From contig NZ_CANMUA010000008.1 of NCBI RefSeq assembly GCF_947500995.1, forward strand, positions 1-64,000: a DNA stretch of 64,000 bases, in the 5' to 3' direction. The notes beneath the pieces are model-generated. The model was not told where the DNA came from and searched no databases. It worked only from the letters and a program-made list of their open reading frames with translations. The DNA comes from an uncultured Serinicoccus sp. Its GTDB lineage: Bacteria > Actinomycetota > Actinomycetes > Actinomycetales > Dermatophilaceae. This document shows, in pieces, positions 40,607 through 50,551 of the stretch. Numbering within the stretch: position 1 is the first letter of the stretch; the number at the start of each line of letters is the position of its first letter. A program made the translations under genes and the position numbers.

Positions 40607-43600
40607 ACGCACCGACCCCCTTCTCGATCACCGACCCGTTGCCCACCGGCACCATCCTGCTGGAGGCCAGTGCGGGGACCGGCAAGACGTGGACCATCGC
40701 GGCACTGGTGACCCGCTACGTCGCGGAGGGCGTCGTGACCCTCCCGGAGATGCTCGTCGTGACCTTCGGCCGGGCCGCGAGCCAGGAGCTGCGGGCCCGG
40801 GTGCGCGAGCAGCTCGTCGCGGCGGAGCGCGCGCTGGCCGACCCCCCGGCCGAGGGCGGGGGCGACGACCTGGTCACGCTCCTGCTCGACGCGGACGAGC
40901 AGGAGCGGGAGGTCCGCCGTCGACGGCTGCGGACCGCGCTCTCCGACATCGACGCCGCCACCATCGCCACCACGCACCAGTTCTGCCAGCAGGTGCTGCG
41001 CAGCCTCGGCGTCGCGGGGACGGCGGACGCCGACGCCGAGCTCGTGGAGGACCTCGACCGGCTGCTCGTCGAGGTCGTCGACGACCTCTACCTGCGTGCC
41101 TTCGCGCTGCGCGACGACGAGCCCTTCTTCACCCGCCGCGAGGCGCTGCAGATCGCCCGCACCGTCGTCGACGACGTCCACGCCGAGCTGCGCCCCACCG
41201 CCGCCGAGCCGCGCTCGGTGCCCGACCGGCGGGTCCGCTTCGCGCGGGCGGTGCGCGAGGAGCTCGACCTGCGCAAGCAGCGGCTGCAGGTCCTGCACTA
41301 CAACGACCTGCTCACCCAGCTCGCCGAGGCGCTGGAGGGCGAGCACTCGCCCGCGCGGGCACGCATGCGCCAGCGCTGGCGGGTCGTGCTCGTCGACGAG
41401 TTCCAGGACACCGATCCCGTCCAGTGGTCGGTGCTCGACAGGGCCTTCTCCGGCCACGCCCACGCGATGGTGCTCATCGGCGACCCGAAGCAGGCGATCT
41501 ACGCCTTCCGGGGCGGCGACGTCCCGACCTACCTCACGGCCGCGGGCACGGCGGACGAGCGGCGCACCCTCCTGCGCAACTACCGCTCCGACCCGGGCGT
41601 GGTGGCGGCACTCGGCGCCATGCTCTCCGGGGCCCGGCTCGGTGACGAGCAGATCGTCGTGCACCCCGTCACGGCGCACCGGGACGGGCCGCGGCTGCAT
41701 CACGCCCCCAGCACCGCGCCGGTGCGGCTGCGACAGGTGCTCCTGCGTGACCACCTCGGTGGCGACACCCGGATGCCGACCGTCCGCCCCTGGATCGCGC
41801 GCGACCTCGCGCACGACGTCGCCGCGCTGCTGGCCTCCGGCGCCACCTTCGACGGGCGACCCGTCCAGGCCCGCGACGTCGCCGTGCTGGCGCACCGCGC
41901 CAAGGACCTGCACGAGGCGCAGCGCGCGCTGCGCGAGCTCGGGATCCCCGCGGTGAGCACCGGGGGCTCCACCGTCCTGCACAGCCGCGCGGCGCACGAG
42001 TGGCTGGCGCTGCTCGAGGCGATGGCCGCGCCGCACCGCCCGGTGCTGACCCGGGCGGCCGCGCTCACCGACCTGCTCGGGTATGCCGTCGCCCGGGTCG
42101 GCGACCGCGGCGAGCGGCAGGACGACGAGCTCGAGGACGAGCTGGCCCTCACCTGCCGGGAGCTGGCCGGCCTCTACGCCCGGCAGGGCATCGCCGCGGT
42201 CCTCGAGCTGCTCACCGCCCGTGGCCTGCCCGGACGGGTGCTGGCCCAGGTGGGCGGCGAGCGCACGCTCACCGACCTGCGGCACGTCGCCCAGCTGCTG
42301 CACGAGACGGCCCGGCGCGACCAGCTCGGCCTGGTGGCGCTGCTGGAGTGGCTGCGCGCCGGGATGGCCGAGGACTCCCCGCAGAGCGCCGGCGCCCGGA
42401 CCCGCCGCCTCGACAGCGACGCCGCCGCGGTGCAGCTGGCGACCATCCACGGCAGCAAGGGCCTGCAGTACCCCGTCGTCTACCTGCCCTCGCTCGGCGA
42501 CCGGTGGGTCAGCGACTCCCCCGCCATCCCGCTCTTCCACGACGAGCCGCCGGAGCGCACCCGCTGCCTCGACGTGGGGGGAGACCACCGCGCCAACCCG
42601 GGCTGGTCGGAGGCCGTGCGACGGCACAAGGACGAGGACGCCGGGGAGTCGCTGCGGCTGCTCTACGTCGCCCTCACCCGGGCGCAGAGCCAGGTGGTGA
42701 CCTGGTGGGCGCCGGTCAACAACGCCAGCAGCTCGGGACTGCACCGGGTGCTCTTCGGGCGCGAGCCCGGTGAGGGTGAGGTGCCGCACCAGGTGCGGGT
42801 GCAGCGCCAGGACGACGCCGCGACGCAGCGGCTGGCCCGGTGGGCCGAGGAGGGGGCCTTCACCCTCGAGCGGGCGGACCACGCGAGCGACGTCGTCCCG
42901 GCGCCGTCGCCGGAGGCGCCCGAGCTGGCGGTCGCGCGATGGACCCGCCGGGTCGACCACGACTGGCGGCGCACGTCGTACACCGCGCTGTCCACGCCGT
43001 CGGAGACCAGCCTCGACACCGCCGCGGGGGTCACCACCGAGCCGGAGGTCGGTCTCACCGGCCGCGAGGACGAGCCCGGCGGACCGGACCCGGTGGCCGA
43101 CAGCGTCCCCGCCCTGCCCGGCCTGGGCGAGGTGGTGCCCGCACCCGGCGCCGGGGTGCTCTCACCCATGGCCGAGCTCCCGGTCGGCGCGACCTTCGGC
43201 TCCCTCGTGCACGCGGTGCTGGAGCACGCCGACCCCGGGGCCGAGGACCTGGCCGGTGAGCTGCGCACCCATCTGCACGAGCAGCGCGTCCAGTGGCCGG
43301 TGGACCTGGGCGAGGGCGGCGAGGACCTCCTCGTCGACGCCCTGGTCGCCGTCTGCCGGACGCCGCTGGGGCCGCTGGCCGGAGGCACCACGCTGCGCGA
43401 GGTCGGGAGCTCGGACCGTCTGTGCGAGCTCGACTTCGAGCTGCCGCTGGGCGGCGGCGACCTGCGTCGTGGCCGCGCCGGCGACGGCGCGGCCGTGCTC
43501 GGTGACCTGGTGCCGCTGCTGCGGGCCCACCTCCCCCCGGGGGACCCGGTGCGCGGGTGGGCCGAGGTGCTCGAGGCGGCCCCGGACCTCGCGGGTCAGC

Positions 43601-44028
43601 AGCTGCGCGGCTACCTCACCGGGTCGGTCGACGTCGTGCTGAGAGTGCGGTCCACCGGTGGCGACTCCTTCCTCGTCGTCGACTACAAGACCAACTGGCT
43701 GGGAAGCCCGGAGGAGCCGTTGACCGCGGCGGACTACCGACCGGAGCGGTTGGCGGAGGCCATGGGGCACTCCTCCTACCCCCTGCAGGCGCTGCTCTAC
43801 GCCGTCGTCGCCCACCGCTTCCTGCGCTGGAGGTTGCCCGGCTACGACCCGGAGCAGCACCTCGGCGGGGTGCTCTACCTCTACCTGCGCGGGATGTGCG
43901 GCCCGGACACCCCGGTCGTCGACGGTATGCCGTGCGGCGTCTTCTCGTGGCGGCCGCCGGTGGCGCTGGTCGTCGGCGTCTCCGACCTGCTCGACGGGGC
44001 GGACCGGACGACGGGGGTGGTCGCGTGA
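40603..44028 (+). CDS. recB: Exodeoxyribonuclease V, RecB helicase-nuclease subunit
   Basis: 1141 aa. UvrD-type SF1 helicase with Walker A EASAGTGKTW (residues 21-30), motif II VLVDEFQDTDPVQWSVLD, IGDPKQAIYAFRGGDV, and motif V TIHGSKGLQYPVVYLPSL. The C-terminal nuclease domain has VVDYKTNWLG with catalytic Asp1027 and Lys1029. It processes double-strand breaks with RecC and RecD. The start GTG overlaps the recC stop and the stop overlaps recD. Confidence 0.95.
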   Translation: MNAPTPFSITDPLPTGTILLEASAGTGKTWTIAALVTRYVAEGVVTLPEMLVVTFGRAASQELRARVREQLVAAERALADPPAEGGGDDLVTLLLDADEQEREVRRRRLRTALSDIDAATIATTHQFCQQVLRSLGVAGTADADAELVEDLDRLLVEVVDDLYLRAFALRDDEPFFTRREALQIARTVVDDVHAELRPTAAEPRSVPDRRVRFARAVREELDLRKQRLQVLHYNDLLTQLAEALEGEHSPARARMRQRWRVVLVDEFQDTDPVQWSVLDRAFSGHAHAMVLIGDPKQAIYAFRGGDVPTYLTAAGTADERRTLLRNYRSDPGVVAALGAMLSGARLGDEQIVVHPVTAHRDGPRLHHAPSTAPVRLRQVLLRDHLGGDTRMPTVRPWIARDLAHDVAALLASGATFDGRPVQARDVAVLAHRAKDLHEAQRALRELGIPAVSTGGSTVLHSRAAHEWLALLEAMAAPHRPVLTRAAALTDLLGYAVARVGDRGERQDDELEDELALTCRELAGLYARQGIAAVLELLTARGLPGRVLAQVGGERTLTDLRHVAQLLHETARRDQLGLVALLEWLRAGMAEDSPQSAGARTRRLDSDAAAVQLATIHGSKGLQYPVVYLPSLGDRWVSDSPAIPLFHDEPPERTRCLDVGGDHRANPGWSEAVRRHKDEDAGESLRLLYVALTRAQSQVVTWWAPVNNASSSGLHRVLFGREPGEGEVPHQVRVQRQDDAATQRLARWAEEGAFTLERADHASDVVPAPSPEAPELAVARWTRRVDHDWRRTSYTALSTPSETSLDTAAGVTTEPEVGLTGREDEPGGPDPVADSVPALPGLGEVVPAPGAGVLSPMAELPVGATFGSLVHAVLEHADPGAEDLAGELRTHLHEQRVQWPVDLGEGGEDLLVDALVAVCRTPLGPLAGGTTLREVGSSDRLCELDFELPLGGGDLRRGRAGDGAAVLGDLVPLLRAHLPPGDPVRGWAEVLEAAPDLAGQQLRGYLTGSVDVVLRVRSTGGDSFLVVDYKTNWLGSPEEPLTAADYRPERLAEAMGHSSYPLQALLYAVVAHRFLRWRLPGYDPEQHLGGVLYLYLRGMCGPDTPVVDGMPCGVFSWRPPVALVVGVSDLLDGADRTTGVVA

Positions 44029-46055
44029 GCGGGCCGCCGGACCACACCACCAGCACGGACGACACCGTCGCCACCGGAGTCGTCGCCGGCACCGCGGCCG
44101 GAGCCCGTGCGGACGTCGAGGCCGGTGCGGCCGTGCTGGACCTCTTCGAGCGGGTCGACGAGCACGACCGGCGCCTGGCCCTGACCGTGACCAGCGGGTC
44201 GGCGCTGGGCGCGTTCAACGAGGCCGGCCTGCTCACCGCCGCCGACGTGCACGTGGCCACCGGGCTGGCCCGGGCCGCCGGGGAGAAGGACGCCGACGTC
44301 GTCCTCGCCGCGGCGGTGGCGACCCGGGCGGTGCGCTCGGGGTCGGTGGCCGTCGACCTCGCGGTGCTCGCGACCCAGGGGGCGCAGGCGCTCCCCGACC
44401 TGCCGTGGCCGGACCCGGCGGGGTGGACCGCGCTCGTCTCCGGCAGCCGGCTCGCCGCCGAGGGCGGGCTGGTCGTCGAGGAGGCCAGCGGGCTCGTCTA
44501 CCTCCAGCGCTACCACCACCAGGAGGTGCAGGTGGCGGCCGACCTGCGGGCGCGGGCCGCGCTCGGCCCTCCCGAGGTCGACGAGGAGGTGCTGAGCGCC
44601 GGGCTGGCCCGGATCTTCCCGGGGGAGGGGTACGCCGAGCAGCGCGCGGCGGCCGAGGTGGTGGTGCGGTCGCGGACCGGCGTCATCACCGGCGGCCCGG
44701 GCACCGGCAAGACGACGACCGTGGCGGGCGTCCTGACCCTGCTGGCCGAGCAGGCCGCCGCCGCCGGCGAGCGGCCGCCCCGGGTCGGGCTGGCCGCGCC
44801 GACCGGCAAGGCCGCCGCCCGGGTCAAGGCCGCGGTGGACCGGGCGCTGGACGACATCGAGGCACGCTCGCCGGCGTCGTCGGGGATGGCGGTCGTCGAC
44901 CGGCTGCGTGAGGTCGAGCCGCGCACCCTGCACCGGCTGCTGGGGTGGCGACCCGGGTCCCGCAGCCGCTTCCGCCACCACCGCGGCAACCGCCTCCCCC
45001 ACGACGTCGTGCTCGTCGACGAGGCCTCGATGGTCTCGCTCACCCAGATGGCCCGGCTGCTCGAGGCGCTGCGCCCCACCGCCCGCCTCGTCCTCGTCGG
45101 GGACGCCGACCAGCTCGTCTCGGTCGAGGCCGGCGCGGTGCTGGCCGACCTGGTGGCCGCCGTCCCCGAGCGCGACGCCGCCGGGCGGGACACAGCCGAG
45201 GGCAGCGCCGCCGCGCGGGACACAGCCGGGCACGACGCGCCCGAGACCTCTGCCCGCCAGGACGGCCCCGCCGAGGCGCGGCGGCCGGCTCCCCTCGCCC
45301 TCGCCCGGCTGCGCACGGTCCACCGCTTCGGGGAGACCATCGGCGCGCTCGCCCACGCGCTGCGGGTCGGTGACGCGGACGCCGTGGTGGATGCGCTCTC
45401 GGCGGGCAGCGAGGAGGTGCGCTGGGAGAGCGGGTCCGAGCCGGAGGCATACCTGAGGGGGATCCTCACCGGGCAGGCCCTCGACATCCTGCGGGCCGCC
45501 CGGACGGGCGACGACGACGCCACCCTCGCGGCGCTGCACCGCCACCGCCTGCTCTGCGCCCACCGGGAGGGTGAGCGCGGCGTGCGCCGGTGGAACCACC
45601 TCATCGAGACGTGGATGGCCGAGGAGACCGGGCTGAGCTTCTACGAGCCGATGTACCTCGGCCGGCCGCTGCTCGTCACCGCCAACGACTACGCCACCGG
45701 CGTCCTCAACGGCGACACCGGCGTGGTCGTGGCCTCGCAGACGCCCGCCGGGGTCCCGGTGCGGATGGCGGTGATCGACGGCACGGGGGGACGCACCAGG
45801 TATGCCCCCTCCCGCCTCGGTGACGTCGAGACCATGCACGCGATGACGATCCACAAGGCGCAGGGCAGCCAGGCCCGGGAGGTCACCGTGCTGCTCCCCG
45901 AGCTCGACAGCCCGCTGCTGACGCGGGAGCTGTTCTACACCGCCGTGACCCGCGCCGAGCGGCAGGTGCGGGTGGTCGGGTCCGAGGAGGAGGTGCGCGC
46001 CGCCGTCCGGCGACGGGTCGTCCGCGCCAGCGGGTTGCGCCAACGGCTGAGCTGA
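44025..46055 (+). CDS. recD: Exodeoxyribonuclease V, RecD helicase subunit
   Basis: 676 aa. SF1B helicase with Walker A GGPGTGKT at 223-230, VLVDEASMVSLTQMARLLEAL, LVGDADQLVSVEAGAVL, RFGETIGALAHALRVGDADAV and the C-terminal TIHKAQGSQAREVTVLLP. Between the LADLVAAVPERDA strand and LRTVHRFGE is a ~45-residue Ala/Asp/Pro-rich insertion that looks unstructured. The ~40-residue N-terminal tail is Thr/Ala-rich. It forms the recCBD operon. Confidence 0.94.
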   Translation: MSGPPDHTTSTDDTVATGVVAGTAAGARADVEAGAAVLDLFERVDEHDRRLALTVTSGSALGAFNEAGLLTAADVHVATGLARAAGEKDADVVLAAAVATRAVRSGSVAVDLAVLATQGAQALPDLPWPDPAGWTALVSGSRLAAEGGLVVEEASGLVYLQRYHHQEVQVAADLRARAALGPPEVDEEVLSAGLARIFPGEGYAEQRAAAEVVVRSRTGVITGGPGTGKTTTVAGVLTLLAEQAAAAGERPPRVGLAAPTGKAAARVKAAVDRALDDIEARSPASSGMAVVDRLREVEPRTLHRLLGWRPGSRSRFRHHRGNRLPHDVVLVDEASMVSLTQMARLLEALRPTARLVLVGDADQLVSVEAGAVLADLVAAVPERDAAGRDTAEGSAAARDTAGHDAPETSARQDGPAEARRPAPLALARLRTVHRFGETIGALAHALRVGDADAVVDALSAGSEEVRWESGSEPEAYLRGILTGQALDILRAARTGDDDATLAALHRHRLLCAHREGERGVRRWNHLIETWMAEETGLSFYEPMYLGRPLLVTANDYATGVLNGDTGVVVASQTPAGVPVRMAVIDGTGGRTRYAPSRLGDVETMHAMTIHKAQGSQAREVTVLLPELDSPLLTRELFYTAVTRAERQVRVVGSEEEVRAAVRRRVVRASGLRQRLS

Positions 46056-46154
46056 CTGCGTGCTGCTCGGAGCGGTCGCCATGGTGACGGGCGAAGGGTT
46101 TCCGGCGTACGTCTCTACGGGCAGTCGGAGGAGGGCCGGCAACTGACGGACTTC

Positions 46155-46949
46155 TCAGCTGGGTGGGGTCGCCCATTCCGGTAGTGGGGCCGACGAGTCA
46201 TCCGCCTCCCATGACTCCAGGATCTCGAAGCCGCTGGCGGTGCCCGTGAGTCGGAGAGCGCCGTTGGGTTCTGGACCAGGAGCCCCTGGCAACCTGCCCA
46301 CGGCGATGACCTCGGTGTTCCCCGAGGTGTACCAGGTGTCCAGGCACGGGTTCTGCAGCGACGCCACGTCGCACGTCTGGACCTCTCCCAGCTCCCAGAA
46401 GTCGCTCACCGCGACCCGCGGGTCCCACCCCTCCAGGACCTCCCCCACCGGGTAGTTCGCCAGCCGCTCCTCCTCAGCGGCCTCGGCCTCTGACTCCTGG
46501 GCGTCCAGTTGTGTCTGGTATTCGTGAAGGCCCAGTGCGAAGCCTGCTCTGTAGGCCTGCTCCGCCTCCACCCCGGCGAACGAGCCCTGCTCGCTCACGG
46601 TCCTCGGGTCGTAGTAGTCCTCCCGACCGTAGAGCCCTGCCTGGTGGCCGCTGCGGAACGCCCCTTCGAATCCTGGATGGTCGTCAGCCGACGCGTCACC
46701 GTCCGGCTCCGGCGGCGTGTCCATGTCGACGGCAGCACTCACCTCGACGGCGGACTCGGAGCCGTCGTTCGCTTCATCGGTGACAGCGCCCTCCGACGAC
46801 TCCTCTTCGGACTCGGCGTCCTCGGTTGGCGCCGCCACATTCGCGGACTCGCCCTCACCTCCGACGTCATCACTCTCGCCGCAACCAGCCAGGATGACCA
46901 GCAGAGCCAGGGCGGGGATCGATGACGTGCCGTACGAAACTCGAGTCAT
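46155..46949 (-). CDS. Acidic lipoprotein of unknown function
   Basis: 264 aa. A signal peptide ends in the lipobox LAGC with Cys23 as the lipidated residue. A ~70-residue Glu/Asp/Ser/Ala-rich spacer follows, then a region with FRSGHQAGLYGREDYYD, AYRAGFALGLHEYQ (an RxGxxxG-like pair), and a C-terminal beta domain with two Cys (VQTCDVASLQNPCLDTWY). I recognise no named family. GGGAGG lies 7 nt before the ATG. It probably sits on the outer face of the membrane. Confidence 0.8.
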   Translation of the reverse strand: MTRVSYGTSSIPALALLVILAGCGESDDVGGEGESANVAAPTEDAESEEESSEGAVTDEANDGSESAVEVSAAVDMDTPPEPDGDASADDHPGFEGAFRSGHQAGLYGREDYYDPRTVSEQGSFAGVEAEQAYRAGFALGLHEYQTQLDAQESEAEAAEEERLANYPVGEVLEGWDPRVAVSDFWELGEVQTCDVASLQNPCLDTWYTSGNTEVIAVGRLPGAPGPEPNGALRLTGTASGFEILESWEADDSSAPLPEWATPPS

Positions 46950-47272
46950 GTGCGCCTCCCACGGATGAGGTGCAGCGAGCGTAGCGGTGCCGACGTCCAC
47001 GCGCCAGTGTCCGATGGAATGCGTGAAGGCCGATGCGACACCCGTCCCGACGGTGCCCTCGGCCCGGTCCTCCCCCGGCCCGGGAGGGCGCGACTGCACC
47101 GGGTATGTCGTGGAATCGCCCTGGCGGGCGACATATCCGCTGCAGTCGCGCACCCCGAGGGGCGTCGGGCCGGCCGGGAGTCCCTGCCCGGCCGGCCCGT
47201 GAGGGCCTGCCACCCGCCACGCGGGGAGACCCTGGTCGGGGGCGGTGAGTCCCTGCACCGCCCCCGACCGGA
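46950..47272. other. 323-bp gene-free region carrying hairpin repeat copy 2
   Basis: The gap lies between the lipoprotein start and the FtsX-type gene stop. It holds the 65-bp hairpin repeat and a GC-rich CCTCCC/GGGAGG dyad just before it; I see no gene. Confidence 0.7.
47090..47154. repeat. 65-bp hairpin repeat, copy 2
   Basis: Arms 47090-47110 and 47129-47149 pair with only two mismatches (23 bp if extended by two bases each side) around an 18-nt loop, itself flanked by TCGCCC and GGGCGA that could form an alternative hairpin. It is 62/65 identical to copy 1 at 35177. Confidence 0.82.
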
Positions 47273-49756
47273 CTACGCCGCGGCCAACCCCTCCGCGGGG
47301 CTCACCCGGGCCGCCCGCCGGGCCGGCAGCACGCTGGCCAGGACCCCGGCCAGCAGGGCCACGCCCACGATGACGCCGACACGGGCCCAGGGCACCGCCA
47401 GCGCCAGCGGGGTGCCCGCCGGGAGGATCGTCTGGACGCCGAGCGCGGCATACCCGATCCCGAGCGCGAGGCCGAGCCCGGCGCTGACCAGCGCCAGCAG
47501 CACCCCTTCGGTGAGCAGCATCGCGCGCATCTGGCCACGGGTGAGCCCGAGCCCGCGCAGGAGGGCGTGCTCGCGGTGCCGCTCGATGACCGACAGCGAC
47601 AGGGTGTTCGCGATCCCGACGACCGCGATGAGGACCGCCACCCCCAGCAGGGCGGTGGCGACGAGCACCATGACGTCCAGCACCTGGGCGACGAGCGCGC
47701 GCTCGGCGGCAGCCCCCTGGACGGTCATGCCGCCGTCCTCGGCGACCTCGCCGACGGCGGTCATCGTGTCGCCGACGTCCGCGTCGTCGTCCAGCCGGAG
47801 CAGGACCGCACCCGGCTGCAGGTTCGCCCCGCCTCCGGACAACGACTGCAGGTCCTCGGGCTGCAGCGCCAGCCCGGCGGCACCCAGGCCGAGCTCGACG
47901 ACCGTGAGGTCCCGGCTCCCGCCCGGTCCGCCGACCGTCAGGGTGTCGCCGGCCTCGACGCCGTAGGCGACCCGGTCGTAGGACCCGAGGCCCACGGTGC
48001 CCGGTGCCAGGGCGGCGACGAGCTCCTCGCTGCGCAGGACCTGCTGCGCCGTGGCCGGGGCGAGGGCCGCGGCCGGGACGCCCTCCATGGCGCCCACGTC
48101 GAGGTATGCCGTCTGCACCACCTCCGCGGCGGCGACGCCGTCCACCGCGGACAGCCGGTCGACCAGTCCTGGCTCGACGGCCGTGGGCACGGGCACGTCC
48201 CCCTCCAGCCCCGGCTCGGTCTGGGCCACCAGGTCGACGGCGAACGCCTGGTCGATCTCGCCGAGCGCGGTGCGCTCGCCCGAGGCGGCGCCCACCGAGG
48301 TCATGGTGATGAGCGTGACCCCGACGAGCAGAGCGGCGCTGGTGGCGGCTGCCCGGCCCGGGTTGCGCACGGCCCCGCTGACCGCGAGGCGGCCGGGCAC
48401 ACCGGCCGGACGTGCGGCCAGGCCGAGCAGACGCACGAGCGCGGGCACGAGCACCACCGCCGCCAGCAGCACGCCGACGAAGGAGACCAGGCCGCCGGCG
48501 ACGCCGAGCAGCACCTGCCGCAGGAGGGCCGCGAGCACCATGAGACCGGTGCCCCCGGCGACGAGGAGCAGCGCGAGCAGCACCCGCACCCGGCTCACCC
48601 GGGAGGTGGCGGCTGGCTCCCCGGCCGGCCGCAGCGCGGCCAGCGGCGACACCCGGGTGGCCCGTCCCGCAGGCCACCAGGAGGCCAGCAGGGTGATCGC
48701 CAGTCCCACGAGCACCGGCACCACCAGGCTGAGCCACCCGACCTCGAGACCGGTGCCCAGCGGGATGCCGAGATCGGCCCCGCGGGCCAGGCCCAGCAGC
48801 AGCTGGGCGACCCCGAGCCCGGCGCCCACCCCGACCACCGAGGCCGCCGTCCCGAGGACCAGCGCCTCCAGGAGCACTGAGCGGCGCACCTGACCGCGGG
48901 TGGCTCCGACGCAGCGCAGCAGCGCGAGCTCCCCGGTCCGCTGGGCCAGGGTGATGGTGAAGGTGTTGGCGATGACGATGGCCGCCGTGGCCAGCGACAC
49001 CGCACCGAAGCCGAGCAGGACCGACCCGAGCACGAAGGTCTGACCGGTCAGACCGGCGACCCGGTCCGCGGCGGCCTCCGGCCCGGTCCGGAGCGCGGCC
49101 CCCGGCACCGCCTCGGCCAGCGCCTCGCGCACCTCGTCGACGGTCGCCGTCCCGGCCACCGTGACCTGCGCGGACTCGTAGGACACCCCGGGGTCCAGCT
49201 CGCGCAGCGTGGCGTCGGTGGTGAGGAACCCCTCGGTGTAGCTGAGCGTGTGCACCTCCCCCGGGTCCACCACCCCGACCACGGTGAGCGTCAACGGGTC
49301 ACCGACCGCGCCGTCCACGGTGCGCGTGGCGAGCGTGAGCTCGTCCCCGACCGCGACCTGGCCGGCGAGGGCCTGGTTGACGGTCGCCTCGTCGGCACCC
49401 GTCGGCATCCGGCCCTCGAGCAGGGTCATCCCCCCGGCCGGCACCGAGGTCGCGGCGAGGAAGCTGCTGCCGTGGTCGACGCCCACCGTCGCGTCCGCGA
49501 CGACCCGGTCCACCCCTGGCGTCCCGGCCACCCGGTCCACGTCGTCGGTCGCCAGCCACGTGTCGTCCGCCCCGGTCACGACCAGGTCGGCGTCGCGCAG
49601 CCCACCGGCCACCGCGTCCTCGAGCCCGGCCTGGGCGGTCGAGACGACCACCAGGCTGGTGGTGAGGAAGCCGACCCCGATGAGGATCGCCACCGCCGCC
49701 GAGGCCAGCCGCCGGCCGCGGGAGGCCAGCCCGGCGGCCATCCACCGGGCCGCCAT
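47273..49756 (-). CDS. Two-domain FtsX-family ABC transporter permease
   Basis: 827 aa. A membrane segment at ~18-40 (ASAAVAILIGVGFLTTSLVVVS), a large extracytoplasmic domain, then two FtsX modules of four-segment type: the first around FVLGSVLLGFGAVSLATAAIVIANTFTITLAQRTGELALLRCVGATRGQV, the second near the C-terminus (LLGVAVLIAVVGIANTLSLSVIERHREHALLRGLGLTRGQM). This is the duplicated MacB/LolCE-like layout. With the ATPase encoded upstream it would export or release a lipid-linked or peptide substrate. The ATG overlaps the ATPase stop. Confidence 0.9.
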   Translation of the reverse strand: MAARWMAAGLASRGRRLASAAVAILIGVGFLTTSLVVVSTAQAGLEDAVAGGLRDADLVVTGADDTWLATDDVDRVAGTPGVDRVVADATVGVDHGSSFLAATSVPAGGMTLLEGRMPTGADEATVNQALAGQVAVGDELTLATRTVDGAVGDPLTLTVVGVVDPGEVHTLSYTEGFLTTDATLRELDPGVSYESAQVTVAGTATVDEVREALAEAVPGAALRTGPEAAADRVAGLTGQTFVLGSVLLGFGAVSLATAAIVIANTFTITLAQRTGELALLRCVGATRGQVRRSVLLEALVLGTAASVVGVGAGLGVAQLLLGLARGADLGIPLGTGLEVGWLSLVVPVLVGLAITLLASWWPAGRATRVSPLAALRPAGEPAATSRVSRVRVLLALLLVAGGTGLMVLAALLRQVLLGVAGGLVSFVGVLLAAVVLVPALVRLLGLAARPAGVPGRLAVSGAVRNPGRAAATSAALLVGVTLITMTSVGAASGERTALGEIDQAFAVDLVAQTEPGLEGDVPVPTAVEPGLVDRLSAVDGVAAAEVVQTAYLDVGAMEGVPAAALAPATAQQVLRSEELVAALAPGTVGLGSYDRVAYGVEAGDTLTVGGPGGSRDLTVVELGLGAAGLALQPEDLQSLSGGGANLQPGAVLLRLDDDADVGDTMTAVGEVAEDGGMTVQGAAAERALVAQVLDVMVLVATALLGVAVLIAVVGIANTLSLSVIERHREHALLRGLGLTRGQMRAMLLTEGVLLALVSAGLGLALGIGYAALGVQTILPAGTPLALAVPWARVGVIVGVALLAGVLASVLPARRAARVSPAEGLAAA

Positions 49757-50538
49757 CAGGCGACCTTCCCGAGGTCGCGGATCCCGGCCAGCACGGTGTC
49801 GGCGTCCGGGTCGAGGATCTCCCCGGCGATCCCGCCGTCGGCGAGCAGCAGCACCCGGTCGGCGACCGCCGCGGCGTTCGGGTCGTGGGTCACCATGACC
49901 ACCGTCTGGTGCCACTCGTCGACCGACCGGCGCAGCAGGGCGAGGACCTCCGCGCCGGTCGTGCTGTCCAGGGCGCCCGTCGGCTCGTCGGCGAAGATCA
50001 CCTCCGGCCGGGTCACCAGGGCACGGGCCAGGGCGACCCGCTGCTGCTGGCCACCGGAGAGCTCGCCGGGGCGGTGGTCCAGGCGGCCACCCAGGCCCAG
50101 GGCCTCGACCACCGTGCCCTCCCAGCCGGCGTCGACAGAGCGGCCGGCCAGGTCGAGCGGGAGGCGGATGTTCTGCCGCGCGGTCAGCGTCGGCAGCAGG
50201 TTGAAGGCCTGGAAGACGAAGCCGACGGAGCGCCGGCGCAGCCGGGTGAGCTGGGCGTCGGACAGCGAGGTGAGCTCGTGCTCCCCGAGGTAGCTCCGCC
50301 CGCTGGTCGGGGTGTCGAGGCCGGCCAGCAGGTGCATGAGGGTCGACTTGCCCGAGCCGCTGGGCCCCATGATCGCGGTGAACCTGCCCGCCTCGATCCC
50401 GACGGACACGCCGTCGAGGGCGGTGACCGCGGCCTCGCCGCGGCCGTAGGTCTTGGTGAGGTCGAAGGCGCTCGCGGCCAGGGTGCTGCCCTGCCGGGTC
50501 GTGCCGGTCCGGCCGTGCTGAGGTGTCGTGGTCGTCAT
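49756..50538 (-). CDS. ABC transporter ATP-binding protein (MacB/LolD type)
   Basis: 260 aa. Walker A GPSGSGKST at 58-66, Q-loop FVFQAFNLLPTLTARQNI, signature LSGGQQQRVALARAL, Walker B VIFADEPTGALD, and H-loop MVTHDP. It powers the FtsX permease encoded next. A TAGCGT box 7 nt before the ATG suggests a leaderless start. The two-component genes lie 137 bp upstream on the same strand and may control it, as in bacitracin- or envelope-stress modules. Confidence 0.93.
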   Translation of the reverse strand: MTTTTPQHGRTGTTRQGSTLAASAFDLTKTYGRGEAAVTALDGVSVGIEAGRFTAIMGPSGSGKSTLMHLLAGLDTPTSGRSYLGEHELTSLSDAQLTRLRRRSVGFVFQAFNLLPTLTARQNIRLPLDLAGRSVDAGWEGTVVEALGLGGRLDHRPGELSGGQQQRVALARALVTRPEVIFADEPTGALDSTTGAEVLALLRRSVDEWHQTVVMVTHDPNAAAVADRVLLLADGGIAGEILDPDADTVLAGIRDLGKVA

Positions 50539-50545
50539 ACCCAGG

Positions 50546-50551
50546 ACGCTA
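50546..50551 (-). promoter_or_regulatory. -10 box of a probable leaderless promoter (ABC ATPase)
   Basis: TAGCGT on the minus strand, 7 nt before the ATG at 50538. Confidence 0.5.

Noticed and set aside
46950-47272. A small protein read through the hairpin repeat (RDCSGYVA-like peptide)
   Set aside because: The same peptide appears at both repeat copies only because the DNA is repeated. There is no start codon with a promoter or ribosome-binding site, and the frame runs into unrelated low-complexity sequence.
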